Positions 52,096 through 60,710 of a stretch of DNA of 64,000 nucleotides are shown piece by piece. The translations under genes and the position numbers were made by a program. This DNA is from Moritella marina ATCC 15381 (GTDB lineage Bacteria; Pseudomonadota; Gammaproteobacteria; Enterobacterales; Moritellaceae), in the NCBI RefSeq assembly GCF_008931805.1, contig NZ_CP044399.1, forward strand, positions 2,839,370 to 2,903,369, given 5' to 3'. The first letter of the stretch is position 1, and the number at the start of each line of letters is the position of its first letter. The notes beneath the pieces were generated by a model. That model saw nothing but the letters and a program-made list of their open reading frames with translations, was not told the origin of the DNA and searched no databases.

Positions 52096-52749
52096 ATGAA
52101 CAAAATAATGACTTTATGTGTTTCCACCGTTTTACTCGTTACTACGGCGGTCAGTGCACATGCAAATAACGTAAACCAAGCAACGGCATTGATTGACCAT
52201 GCCATGACCGAATCATTAGATATAATTAATGATCCCGTACTGACAACTGAAGTTAAGCGTGAAAAACTCTGGCCTATCGTGACCAGCTATTTTGATTTCG
52301 ATTTGATTTCAGAATTAACACTAGGCAAGTTCTCGGCGGGATCGACAAGCCCATTAGGGGATTACAGTGATCGCCGTTTCACCAGCGAACAACAAGCCGA
52401 ATTTACCGATGCATTCACGATCCATTTGGGTAATTTATATTTAGACCGTCTCAATAACGACAGCAAATTTTCGGTGTTATTAACCAAGTCTTCGGCAATG
52501 AAGCCAATACGTCAAATGCAACGCGCGCGCGTGAACAGCTTAATTAATAAAAAAACAGCCATCGACTATTCATTGCGCTTTAAAGATGATGAATGGCGAA
52601 TCTATGATGTTAAAGTTGAAGGGCGAAGCCTTATTAGCTCATTTCGTAAAGAATACTCGGCGCTATTATTAAAAAAGACACCGGATGAATTATTAGCATT
52701 ACTTAATGAAAAGAACTTAGCGCACACGGGTAATAATGTTGCACAATAA
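52096..52749 (+). CDS. mlaC: MlaC, periplasmic phospholipid shuttle
   Basis: 217 residues with signal peptide MNKIMTLCVSTVLLVTTAVS AHA-type cleavage. The MlaC/Ttg2D fold is evident: LWPIVTSYFDFDLISELTLG, QQAEFTDAFTIHLGNLYLDR, DYSLRFKDDEWRIYDVKVEG. It ferries phospholipid between the MlaA outer-membrane complex and MlaFEDB. Its 3' end overlaps the mlaA start by 14 nt, coupling the two. Confidence 0.93.
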   Translation: MNKIMTLCVSTVLLVTTAVSAHANNVNQATALIDHAMTESLDIINDPVLTTEVKREKLWPIVTSYFDFDLISELTLGKFSAGSTSPLGDYSDRRFTSEQQAEFTDAFTIHLGNLYLDRLNNDSKFSVLLTKSSAMKPIRQMQRARVNSLINKKTAIDYSLRFKDDEWRIYDVKVEGRSLISSFRKEYSALLLKKTPDELLALLNEKNLAHTGNNVAQ

Positions 52750-53695
52750 TACGCAGTTGTATTTAATTAAGCTGCCAATATCACTGCTTATCTTGATGAT
52801 GAGCGGCTGTGCCAGTTCAAAAAATAATACCGAAAACACCACTGAAATTGCACCTGTATTAGCAATCGCGATTTCTTTACCTGAAGCTAAGTCTGAGTCT
52901 AAAACTGAATTTATTGAAGATGACGGCTTATTTGATGATGCACAGTTTAACGATGAACAACTCGAAGATGACGGCTTATTTGATGATGCACAGTTTAGCG
53001 ATGAACAACTCGAAGATGACGGCTTATTTGCAGATGATGACGATGATTTATTCAGTAATGACAGCGTCACCGAAACGGCGCCAACAACTGAAATATCCGA
53101 CCCGTTTTATTACTTTAATAAAGCCATGTTTCATGTCAATGATAAACTCTATTTTTGGGTGTTACGTCCTACAGCTGTAGGTTATAAAGCCATAACACCA
53201 CAATTTTTCCGTGTCGGTGTCGCTAACTTTTTTCATAATATAACCATGCCAATTCGCTTCACCAGCAGTGTACTGCAAGGTGACATTGAATCGTCAGGTA
53301 CTGAATTGGGCCGTTTTGCTGTTAACACGACAGTGGGTTTATTAGGTGTCATGGATCCAGCTGAAGATTATCTAGATTGGCATCCAAACAATCAAGATAT
53401 GGGGCTGACATTAGGGAAATATGGTATCGGTAATGGCCCCTATATTGTCTGGCCAATCTTTGGTCCTTCGACATTAAGGGATAGTGTTGGTAAAGGGACT
53501 GATTACTTCCTGAGTCCATTAACTTATTTACAACCTGATAAGCTATCAATCACGGTTCAAGCTGTAGATAAAGTCAATGCGACATATTTTAGCCTAGGCG
53601 ATTATGAAGCCTTCAAACAAGCTTATATAGACCCTTACGAACGAATGAAAGAATTTTATATCGAATATAGAGCAGAACAAGTCGCGGAGAATTAG
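52736..53695 (+). CDS. mlaA: MlaA (VacJ) lipoprotein with acidic repeat insert
   Basis: 319 residues. Lipobox MSGC gives acylated Cys25. The MlaA domain starts near residue 122 (DPFYYFNKAMFHVNDKLYFW) and continues NFFHNITMPIRFTSSVLQGD, GRFAVNTTVGLLGVMDPAED, GNGPYIVWPIFGPSTLRDSV, all typical. MlaA removes mislocalised phospholipid from the outer leaflet. Between anchor and domain is an unusual acidic linker: two exact-length 16-residue copies of EDDGLFDDAQFxDEQL (residues 61-92) and a partial third (93-106). In Escherichia coli mlaA is not in the mla operon; here it is the last gene. Confidence 0.93.
   Translation: MLHNNTQLYLIKLPISLLILMMSGCASSKNNTENTTEIAPVLAIAISLPEAKSESKTEFIEDDGLFDDAQFNDEQLEDDGLFDDAQFSDEQLEDDGLFADDDDDLFSNDSVTETAPTTEISDPFYYFNKAMFHVNDKLYFWVLRPTAVGYKAITPQFFRVGVANFFHNITMPIRFTSSVLQGDIESSGTELGRFAVNTTVGLLGVMDPAEDYLDWHPNNQDMGLTLGKYGIGNGPYIVWPIFGPSTLRDSVGKGTDYFLSPLTYLQPDKLSITVQAVDKVNATYFSLGDYEAFKQAYIDPYERMKEFYIEYRAEQVAEN
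52916..53053 (+). repeat. 48-bp tandem repeat inside mlaA
   Basis: Copies at 52916-52963 and 52964-53011 differ at one codon (Asn/Ser), with a truncated third from 53012. In frame, so copy-number change would alter linker length only. Confidence 0.9.
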
Positions 53696-53718
53696 AATAA
53701 ATAAGAGTAGTAATAACG

Positions 53719-53752
53719 AAAAAGCGAGGCATTAAATATACCTCGCTTTTTT
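53719..53752. terminator. Bidirectional terminator after the mla operon
   Basis: Stem aaaagcgagg (53720-53729) with cctcgctttt (53741-53750), T runs on both strands, between mlaA and the convergent CNNM/CBS gene. Confidence 0.88.
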
Positions 53753-53793
53753 ATTGCCAGTATTTTCTAGCTATCGCTTCACAACAGTAGCGA

Positions 53794-54804
53794 TTATTTA
53801 GCTAATCGTTTCTGCCATTTCGCTTTAGCAATCTTACGCATATCAACATTAGTATCACTTTCATCGACAATTTCTCGACCTAAGATAGTTTCCAAAATAT
53901 CTTCCATCGTGATAATACCTAACCAAGTACCTAATTCATCATGAATACTCGCCAGATGATTTCGAGAGCGTAACATATCATTAAAGACATGTTCGGCGTT
54001 TTGCGTCGGCAAATACACTTCGAGTGGTTTGGCTAACGTGAGCAGTTTAGTATCACCGTCATGCTGTAAAATATCTGATTTATGCACATAACCAAAGAAC
54101 TCATCGTTGGTCAATAATGGTAAACGACTAAAAGGAATATTCGTAATTAAAGCGTCAAAATCGCTCACATTCATATTGGCATCAACACTCGAGACCACAC
54201 CTCGTGGTGTCATAATGTCTTTCACTTTAACGTTTTGAAGATCTAATATATTACAAATAACCCTACTTTCATCGTCATTAATCTCATTAGTATCTTTTGC
54301 GACATCTGCCATCGCTATAATTTCTTCTCGCATATCAATGTCATGACTATGACCTTTGCCGATACGACGGGTGATTTGCTCTGACATAAAGATAAACGGT
54401 TTTAAGCAGAAAATCATCGTATTCAATATATTGACACTTGATGGCGCCAGTTGTCGCCAATATGTCGCGCCCATTGTTTTAGGGATAATTTCTGACAAAA
54501 CCAAAATTAATACCGTCATCACAGCAGATGCTATACCTAAATATGCACTACCATACATAGCCGTTACTTGCGCACCTACACCAGCAGCACCCGCAGTATG
54601 GGCCACCGTATTAAGTGTTAAAATTGCTGCTAAAGGACGATCGAGATTGTCTTTCAACTTAGCTAGTTTTGTTGCAAGTTTAGGATCTTCACGTTGCATT
54701 TTAGCGATATAGCTTGGTGTCATACTTAGTAATGAAGCCTCTAAGATAGAACAAATAAACGAAACCACAATCGAGATTACAGCGTAAATTATTAACAGTG
54801 TCAT
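53794..54804 (-). CDS. CNNM-domain/CBS-pair membrane protein
   Basis: 336 residues. An N-terminal CNNM (DUF21) domain with three or four helices (EASLLSMTPSYIAKM, LTLNTVAHTAGAAGVGAQV, LSEIIPKTMGATYWRQLAP) is followed by a CBS pair (IMTPRGVVSSVDANMNVSDF; LGTWLGIITMEDILETILG). The C-terminal CorC_HlyC domain of the larger relatives is missing. Such proteins are implicated in magnesium or other divalent-cation efflux. Monocistronic. Confidence 0.88.
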   Translation of the reverse strand: MTLLIIYAVISIVVSFICSILEASLLSMTPSYIAKMQREDPKLATKLAKLKDNLDRPLAAILTLNTVAHTAGAAGVGAQVTAMYGSAYLGIASAVMTVLILVLSEIIPKTMGATYWRQLAPSSVNILNTMIFCLKPFIFMSEQITRRIGKGHSHDIDMREEIIAMADVAKDTNEINDDESRVICNILDLQNVKVKDIMTPRGVVSSVDANMNVSDFDALITNIPFSRLPLLTNDEFFGYVHKSDILQHDGDTKLLTLAKPLEVYLPTQNAEHVFNDMLRSRNHLASIHDELGTWLGIITMEDILETILGREIVDESDTNVDMRKIAKAKWQKRLAK

Positions 54805-54918
54805 TATGACCTTCTATAAGAATATTTATGAAGCTAATAATTATCATAAAGTGATTAATTTGGCAAAAGAATAAATTGTAATTTAGCGTAAATTTTTTTA
54901 ATTAACATTAATTATCAA

Positions 54919-55365
54919 TTAGTTCAACAGCTTGAAAAAGTAAATTCTTAAGGATGCAATTTTAGACAGCAAGTCATAAACCTCAGTGCGACCGATTTCA
55001 GCCCCACGTGCATTTTCAATCGCCTTGTTATTGTAGTCAGGTTCATCATCATCTAAACAATGCTTACTGATTAACTGCCAGAGTTTTTCCGCATTATCAA
55101 ATTTACGCGCTAATATTTCCACATCAATATTGAGTTCATCTAACGCATTAATTGCAGACTTTATATCGAGTGATTTTTGCTCGTCCTCGTCAGACAAGTT
55201 AACTTTACTCAGTAAGGCGTTATAACTATCAATATGCGTATTAAGTAAATCGATGTTCAGGGTGTAAAATTGATAGGTATCTTGCCAATTTTTACCACTA
55301 CAATAACTCGCCTGCGCAGTCGAGGTTAATAGTATAAAGAAGAGTATTAAAAAATTATATTTCAT
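54919..55365 (-). CDS. Small exported helical protein
   Basis: About 148 residues from ATG 55365 (ATGs at 55368 and 55377 are alternatives). Signal peptide MKYNFLILFFILLTSTAQAS, then a helical mature protein with Cys near the N-terminus (SYCSGKNW) and in SKHCLDDDEPDYNNKA. No family recognised. Confidence 0.6.
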   Translation of the reverse strand: MKYNFLILFFILLTSTAQASYCSGKNWQDTYQFYTLNIDLLNTHIDSYNALLSKVNLSDEDEQKSLDIKSAINALDELNIDVEILARKFDNAEKLWQLISKHCLDDDEPDYNNKAIENARGAEIGRTEVYDLLSKIASLRIYFFKLLN

Positions 55366-55520
55366 CATCAACCCCACTACTTTTATGCTTAATGGTCAGT
55401 AATAACGACGGCTAACACGATTAAAAGTGCAGACAAAGTGTACTCTTCACCCCATTTATTCTTTTCCCTGATATAATCCCCCATGTTATGAAATATTCAG
55501 TCATTCTTTAAAGGGTAAAA

Positions 55521-55838
55521 ATGAAAAAAACGTTTGTACTAAATCACCCAAAAATTATTCCAGCTCGCCAAGTTGAAGCTATAAAAAGCGAAATCAGAAA
55601 ATATATCAAAAGAGAGCGTAAAAAAACGCTTCCTAAAGGCGTAGATTACTGGGACTTTGATTGTAAGTATGGCGCAACAGAACAAGAAGCGCAGGTAATT
55701 CACCTATCAGAAATCAATAAATCTATTGATGGCGGAGACCTGAACAAAGACGCATCTTTCTATATCGAAATCTTGGTAAAAGATGGCATTCGCGTGATCA
55801 ATGAAGAAGACGAAGATTTAGATTACGGCGAAGAATAA
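55521..55838 (+). CDS. DUF6172-like small cytoplasmic protein
   Basis: 105 residues; aaaggg precedes the ATG. The sequence MKKTFVLNHPKIIPARQVEA, IKSEIRKYIKRERKKTLPKG, VDYWDFDCKYG is what I recall as DUF6172, a family of unknown function in gammaproteobacteria. Very basic first half and acidic tail (EEDEDLDYGEE). Monocistronic, followed by a strong terminator. Confidence 0.7.
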   Translation: MKKTFVLNHPKIIPARQVEAIKSEIRKYIKRERKKTLPKGVDYWDFDCKYGATEQEAQVIHLSEINKSIDGGDLNKDASFYIEILVKDGIRVINEEDEDLDYGEE

Positions 55839-55842
55839 TACC

Positions 55843-55872
55843 GACAGGGGGCACCATGCCCCCTGTCATTTT
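55843..55872 (+). terminator. Terminator after the DUF6172-like gene
   Basis: Perfect 10-bp GC-rich stem gacagggggc (55843-55852) / gccccctgtc (55858-55867), 5-nt loop, then attttac. Starts 5 nt after the stop. Confidence 0.82.
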
Positions 55873-56014
55873 ACGTAGCACCTAACAATAATTTCGCATC
55901 AAAATTCACGCCTATTTTTACCTGCCGAATGCAACACTACTGTTTACAGACTTTACCTGATAACATGGCGCCCTAATTCATGCAGTCACCTGCACATATA
56001 TTGAAAATAAATAA

Positions 56015-56683
56015 ATGAAGCTACATAAGATTGATGCAGTAGACTGGTTAAAGAGCCTTCCAAATGACAGTGTGGACCTCGTAATAACAGATCCCCCTTA
56101 TGAGTCCTTAGAAAAACACCGTAAAATAGGCACCACGACTCGCTTAAAAAAAAGTGCGGGTTCGAGTAACCAATGGTTTGATATTTTTCCTAATAGTGAT
56201 TTTCCTGCATTAATTGAACAAATTTATCGAGTACTGAAAAAAAACAGTCACTTCTATTTATTTTGCGATCAAGAAACCATGTTTGTGATTAAACCTATTG
56301 CCGAAGAGCTCGGATTTAAGTTTTGGAAACCGATCGTCTGGGATAAGTGTGCCATTGGCATGGGGTATCATTATCGTGCGCGTTATGAATTTATTTTATT
56401 TTTCGAAAAAGGCAAACGTAAATTAAATGATTTAGGTATGCCCGATGTACTACAAGAAAAACGTGTATGGCGTGGTTACCCGACCGAAAAACCAGTGCCT
56501 TTGATCGAAAAATTGATCACGCAAAGTTCAAATGTCGATGACCTTGTTATTGATCCCTTCTTCGGTTCCGGCGCAACCTTAATTGCAGCTGCCAACCTAG
56601 GTAGACAATCTGAAGGCGCTGATATTGCCCCTTCTGCCCATGAGTTTGTTAATAACCGCATTAAACCGGTAGAAAAGGTATAA
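56015..56683 (+). CDS. Orphan beta-class DNA methyltransferase
   Basis: 222 residues. The catalytic motif IV VDLVITDPPYESLEKH comes first, and the S-adenosylmethionine motif I IDPFFGSGATLIAAANLGR comes near the C-terminus: the beta-class order, acting on adenine N6 or cytosine N4. TEKPVPLIEKLITQSS is the usual segment before motif I. No restriction endonuclease or specificity gene is nearby, so it is a solitary enzyme, or a phage-derived one. The next gene, YkgJ-type, starts 2 nt after its stop. Confidence 0.88.
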   Translation: MKLHKIDAVDWLKSLPNDSVDLVITDPPYESLEKHRKIGTTTRLKKSAGSSNQWFDIFPNSDFPALIEQIYRVLKKNSHFYLFCDQETMFVIKPIAEELGFKFWKPIVWDKCAIGMGYHYRARYEFILFFEKGKRKLNDLGMPDVLQEKRVWRGYPTEKPVPLIEKLITQSSNVDDLVIDPFFGSGATLIAAANLGRQSEGADIAPSAHEFVNNRIKPVEKV

Positions 56684-56685
56684 TA

Positions 56686-56976
56686 ATGACCATTGAAATA
56701 ACCAATCTACCCGTGACAGAAATCACCTGCTCAAACTGTGAAGCATGCTGCTGCCGCCTAGAGGTAATGCTACTGACAGATACAGGTGTACCTAAGCGTT
56801 ATATCACTACGGATGATTGGGGTGGCCAAGTTATGGCACAAGGTCATGATGGTTGGTGTGCTGCGCTCGATAGGGATACATTGATGTGCACTATCTATGA
56901 GAACAGACCTTGGGTATGCCGCATATTTGAAATGGCGTCATATGAATGCGAAGAAGAACGTAAAGCACATATGTAA
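56686..56976 (+). CDS. Short YkgJ-family cysteine-cluster protein
   Basis: 96 residues with the cluster CSNCEACCCRLEVML, GWCAALDRDTLMCTIYENRP and WVCRIFEMASYECEEE, typical YkgJ spacing of cysteines that probably hold a metal. Eight cysteines fall in the first 70 or so residues. The 2-nt gap to the methyltransferase gene implies coupled translation and a functional link of unknown kind. Confidence 0.82.
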   Translation: MTIEITNLPVTEITCSNCEACCCRLEVMLLTDTGVPKRYITTDDWGGQVMAQGHDGWCAALDRDTLMCTIYENRPWVCRIFEMASYECEEERKAHM

Positions 56977-57286
56977 GTCATTATTTTCTACCTAACTAGC
57001 CAGATTAAATTGATATAGAACATATATCCGTATAAATGTGCCCCCCATATACAAAAATAGATAGAAATTACTAAAAACTGGTCAGACATCACTCCTATTT
57101 GTTCTATTCTTTTAACCTATTCACAACATGACCTCTTTTCCATTTTTACCGCTATCTATATTTTTAAATTAGGAGGATTATAATTAGACAAGCTGTCACG
57201 ACTACGAATATCTTCTATTGTCACAGAAATACGTATTTTTCAGGGATGAGAAAATATCACGAATAAAATACGTTGGGGGTTAAAAA
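56977..57286. other. 310-bp intergenic region, no gene seen
   Basis: AT-rich region before the sigma-factor gene. An isolated taggagg at about 57171 has no usable start codon after it. Nothing else recognised. It must hold the sigma-factor promoter. Confidence 0.4.
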
Positions 57287-58141
57287 ATGGAATTACTTAA
57301 CGAATCAAACGCATTAGATCTTTACATGCAACAAGTCAACAAAACCAGTGTCCTACTCACGAAGGAACAAGAGTACGATACTGCCATTGCTGCGCATGAA
57401 GGTGATCAAAAAGCACGTCAACGTATGATCCAATCCAACTTGCGCTTAGTTATCAATATCGCTAAACGCTATCAACATACTTCATTGTCACTTGTTGATA
57501 TAATCCAAGAAGGTAATACAGGCTTAATTCACGCCGTTGAAAAATTCGATGCCACTAAAGGGTTCCGATTCTCAACTTACGCGGTATGGTGGATTAAAAA
57601 CAATATCGAACGTTTTATCATGAATCAATCACGCACTATTCGCGTACCGATTCACATCGGAAAAACCTACAAACGCATTCTCAAAAATGCCCGTGAGGAA
57701 GTACTCGATTTAAAATGTAATAATGACTTACAAACAATTGCGACTAACTTAGAACTGCAATTCGAGGACGTGGTCAATGTACTTTCTTACTACTTCACGG
57801 AAGCAAGTTTGGACAAAACAATCGCCACCAAAAATGAATCAAATACTGCATTAGTCGACCTTATTGAAGATAGCTCTATTTGCAAACCTAATGATGAAAT
57901 AGAAAATACTGATACCTCTAGTTATCTAATCGAAGTATTAAGTCACCTTTGCGATCGTGACAGAGAGATTGTCGAACTTAGATTTGGTTTAGGAAGAGAA
58001 GAACCCCAGACGCTTAACGCGATTGGTGAACGCCTATTTATGTCTCGAGAACGCGTACGCCAAATTATTACCGCGAGTTTACAAAAAATTAAACCTGAAT
58101 TACTCGTTAACAGTGTTAGCCAACAAGACTATTTAAACTAA
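57287..58141 (+). CDS. RpoS-like group 2 sigma factor
   Basis: 284 residues. Region 1.2 NALDLYMQQVNKTSVLLTKE, region 2 RRMIQ-type RQRMIQSNLRLVINIAKRYQ, DIIQEGNTGLIHAVEKFDAT, KGFRFSTYAVWWIKNNIERF and IMNQSRTIRVPIHIGKTYKR are close to RpoS. Region 3 is divergent (LDKTIATKNESNTALVDLIE). Region 4 contains the promoter -35 helix-turn-helix LNAIGERLFMSRERVRQIIT. Shorter than RpoS (about 320-330) and with a weaker domain 3, so it is probably a paralogue, not the main RpoS. Which regulon it serves is unknown. Confidence 0.85.
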   Translation: MELLNESNALDLYMQQVNKTSVLLTKEQEYDTAIAAHEGDQKARQRMIQSNLRLVINIAKRYQHTSLSLVDIIQEGNTGLIHAVEKFDATKGFRFSTYAVWWIKNNIERFIMNQSRTIRVPIHIGKTYKRILKNAREEVLDLKCNNDLQTIATNLELQFEDVVNVLSYYFTEASLDKTIATKNESNTALVDLIEDSSICKPNDEIENTDTSSYLIEVLSHLCDRDREIVELRFGLGREEPQTLNAIGERLFMSRERVRQIITASLQKIKPELLVNSVSQQDYLN

Positions 58142-58180
58142 GCTTTTTAAAAAATAATGAGGCGTAAAATACGCGCCAAC

Positions 58181-58221
58181 GATTAATGACATTCGCCTTG
58201 TACGGGTTCATGTCATTAATC
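58181..58221. promoter_or_regulatory. 12-bp inverted repeat after the sigma-factor gene
   Basis: gattaatgacat (58181-58192) and atgtcattaatc (58210-58221), perfect, with a 17-nt loop. No T run follows. The remaining bases to 58363 are low-complexity with several copies of atccattcac-like units. Could be a weak terminator or a protein-binding site. Confidence 0.4.
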
Positions 58222-58363
58222 CATTCACCTATCATCCATTCACAACATCTATCCATTTACAAAACCAATCCATTAACAAAAACTATCAATTCACAATAAA
58301 CAATCGAATTAACCTTTGCTTAATTGTAAGGTAAATTACCTTCTTGCTACCGCAGGAGGAAAG

Positions 58364-59287
58364 ATGAGCCAACCACACAATAATACTTTAACCAATATCG
58401 CAAGCTGCGACGCCACTACCCCCATAAAAGATGCAGCACTAGTTGTCGAAGGTGGCGGACAACGCGGTATTTTTACTGCGGGTATCTTAGACAGTTGGTT
58501 AGCCAATAACTTTAACCCCTTTTCCTTACTGATCGGTACATCCGCTGGCGCCCAGAATTTATCCAGTTACATGACTAAACAATCAGGACATGCTAAACGT
58601 TCCATCATGCAACTTTCCAAGCACCCTGCATTTTTTGATATGAAACGCCCGCTATCAGGACGTAATACTGTCGATCTTGATTGGTATTTTGATAAAGTGA
58701 ATGATCCTGAATACCAGCTCAATATGAACTGCGCACAAGCACAACTGAAAAACCGCCAATTGCTCTTTTCAGCGACCACGATTAATGGATTTTGCCCCGT
58801 ATTCCTTGAACCGACAACAGAGAATTGGCTTACCATGTTGAAAGCATCCAGTGCATTACCCTATTTGTATAAGAAAGGTGTGGCGATTGGCGATGGCCAT
58901 TACGTTGACGGCGGCGTGGCATTACCAATTCCAATTCAAGAAGCGTATCATCGTGGCGCAAAAAAAATAATTGTATTACGCACCGTGCCTGCACATCAAA
59001 ATACACGCACGCCATGGGCGCATAAACTCAAATCTTGGGTGTGTAGTTCACAACGTTGTCCAAAAGTACTCGATATTATTACCGGTCATGAAAATGCCTA
59101 CAGTGATGCGGTAGACTTTATTCATACCCCGCCAACGGATACGCAGATAATTGAAATAGCGCCACCACAGCCACTCGCAAGTCGTATTCTGGGAAGTAGT
59201 GATGAGGCCTTAGCCGCCGATTATAAAATGGGCTATGAGATGGGGGCTAAATTTTTAGCCAGCCACCATGCAGAGCTGTTTAGATAG
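58364..59287 (+). CDS. Patatin-like phospholipase (YjjU-like)
   Basis: 307 residues from ATG 58364, which has a strong caggagga Shine-Dalgarno; an upstream extension to 58316 is unlikely. Patatin features: oxyanion loop LVVEGGGQRGIFTAGILD, nucleophile elbow LIGTSAGAQNL (Ser) and catalytic Asp in YVDGGVALPIPI. The Ser-Asp dyad is intact, so it probably hydrolyses phospholipid or lysophospholipid. No signal peptide, therefore cytoplasmic. Convergent with dadA. Confidence 0.88.
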   Translation: MSQPHNNTLTNIASCDATTPIKDAALVVEGGGQRGIFTAGILDSWLANNFNPFSLLIGTSAGAQNLSSYMTKQSGHAKRSIMQLSKHPAFFDMKRPLSGRNTVDLDWYFDKVNDPEYQLNMNCAQAQLKNRQLLFSATTINGFCPVFLEPTTENWLTMLKASSALPYLYKKGVAIGDGHYVDGGVALPIPIQEAYHRGAKKIIVLRTVPAHQNTRTPWAHKLKSWVCSSQRCPKVLDIITGHENAYSDAVDFIHTPPTDTQIIEIAPPQPLASRILGSSDEALAADYKMGYEMGAKFLASHHAELFR

Positions 59288-59317
59288 CACGGCTTAGAAC
59301 ATATTATCTAGACAGCA

Positions 59318-60586
59318 TTAGCGGCCGTAGCGGTAAACATCTAAATCACAACTATCGATATCGGGTGTAACGCCACTGACAATATCTGCAAGGTAACGCG
59401 CAGAACCACACGCCATCGTCCAGCCCAAGGTGCCATGACCGCAATTAGTAAATAAATTAGCAACTGGCGTGCGACCAATAATCGGCGTGCCATCGGGCGT
59501 CATCGGGCGTAACCCAGTCCAAAACTCCGCTTGGCTCATATCACCCGCATGGGGAAATAAGTCATTTATGACCATCGCAATTGTGTCTTTACGAGAATCG
59601 GTTAAATCTAAATTATATCCCGCCAATTCAGCCGTTCCCGCAACCCGAATGCGCTTATCAAAACGCGTCATAGCTACTTTATAGGTTTCATCCATCACAG
59701 TTGAAACCGGTGCTTGACTGCTATCCACAATCGGCACAGTGAGTGAATAGCCTTTTACCGGATAAATCGGCATAGCGAGTCCAAATGGCGACAAAATCGG
59801 ATCGATTAACGCTGATGAATAACTCCCCATCGCGACAACATAAGCATCAGCCGTTAACTCTCCTACATTGGTACTCACCGAACTAATGTTGTCATTCTGA
59901 TGGTTCAATTTATTCACCGTCACATCAAATTTAAATTTAACTCCTGCAGCTTGTGCTAATGCAGTCAATTGCTGGCAAAACAAATAACAGTCTCCCGTTT
60001 CATCATCAGGTAAACGTAATCCACCGACAATTTTATTCTTAACACCAGCCAAACCCGGCTCGACAGCGAGACAACCAGCAACATCTAACGTTTGATATAC
60101 CGTGCCGCTATCTGCCAATATTTTAATGTCCTTTGCTATCGCTGCCAATTGAGATTCATGACGAAACACCTGTAACGTACCTTGTTGTCGACCTTCGTAG
60201 GCCAAGTTTTGTTGCTGGCGTAAATCAATCAAACAGTCGCGACTATAGTTAGCAATACGCAACATTCGCGCTTTATTCACTTCATAACTGCGAGGATTAC
60301 AGTTGGCTAACATTTTTGCAGCCCATAGATACAGGTCAGGTGACAACCCCGGCTTAATTTTTAAAGGCGCATGTTTTTGCGCTAACCATTTGATCGCTTT
60401 AACCGGTATACCAGGCGCCGCCCAAGGCGAAGAATAGCCATAAGAAATCTGGCCTGCATTAGCAAAACTGGTTTCCTCTGCCCCTCTTGGCTGACGATCG
60501 ATGACTGTCACATCATGTCCAGCTTGTGCTAGATACCACGCCGACGTTAAGCCAACAACCCCACACCCTAATACCATGACTTCCAT
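59318..60586 (-). CDS. dadA: D-amino-acid dehydrogenase (DadA)
   Basis: 422 residues. FAD-binding MVLGCGVVGLTSAWYLAQAG, VTVIDRQPRGAEETSFANAG, YGYSSPWAAPGIPVKAIKWL and the C-terminal GLRPMTPDGTPIIGRTPVAN, CGHGTLGWTMACGSARYLAD, are DadA signatures. The flavoenzyme deaminates D-amino acids (chiefly D-alanine) oxidatively and passes electrons to the respiratory chain. The divergent LysR gene 125 bp away is the likely regulator. Confidence 0.92.
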   Translation of the reverse strand: MEVMVLGCGVVGLTSAWYLAQAGHDVTVIDRQPRGAEETSFANAGQISYGYSSPWAAPGIPVKAIKWLAQKHAPLKIKPGLSPDLYLWAAKMLANCNPRSYEVNKARMLRIANYSRDCLIDLRQQQNLAYEGRQQGTLQVFRHESQLAAIAKDIKILADSGTVYQTLDVAGCLAVEPGLAGVKNKIVGGLRLPDDETGDCYLFCQQLTALAQAAGVKFKFDVTVNKLNHQNDNISSVSTNVGELTADAYVVAMGSYSSALIDPILSPFGLAMPIYPVKGYSLTVPIVDSSQAPVSTVMDETYKVAMTRFDKRIRVAGTAELAGYNLDLTDSRKDTIAMVINDLFPHAGDMSQAEFWTGLRPMTPDGTPIIGRTPVANLFTNCGHGTLGWTMACGSARYLADIVSGVTPDIDSCDLDVYRYGR

Positions 60587-60710
60587 TTATACCGACCATC
60601 GAGAATGAATAATCACGCAGCATAAGATGGTTACATTTACTTAACAATCCATAAGTATTAATATCAGCCTTTAGTAAAACTAAACGCAAGCGTGTGCCAA
60701 GAGGTATTTG

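Noticed and set aside
52914-53180. Alternative frame reading repeated MKMTAYLMMHS
   Set aside because: Shadow of the 48-bp repeat in mlaA; the mlaA frame carries the lipobox and the conserved domain.
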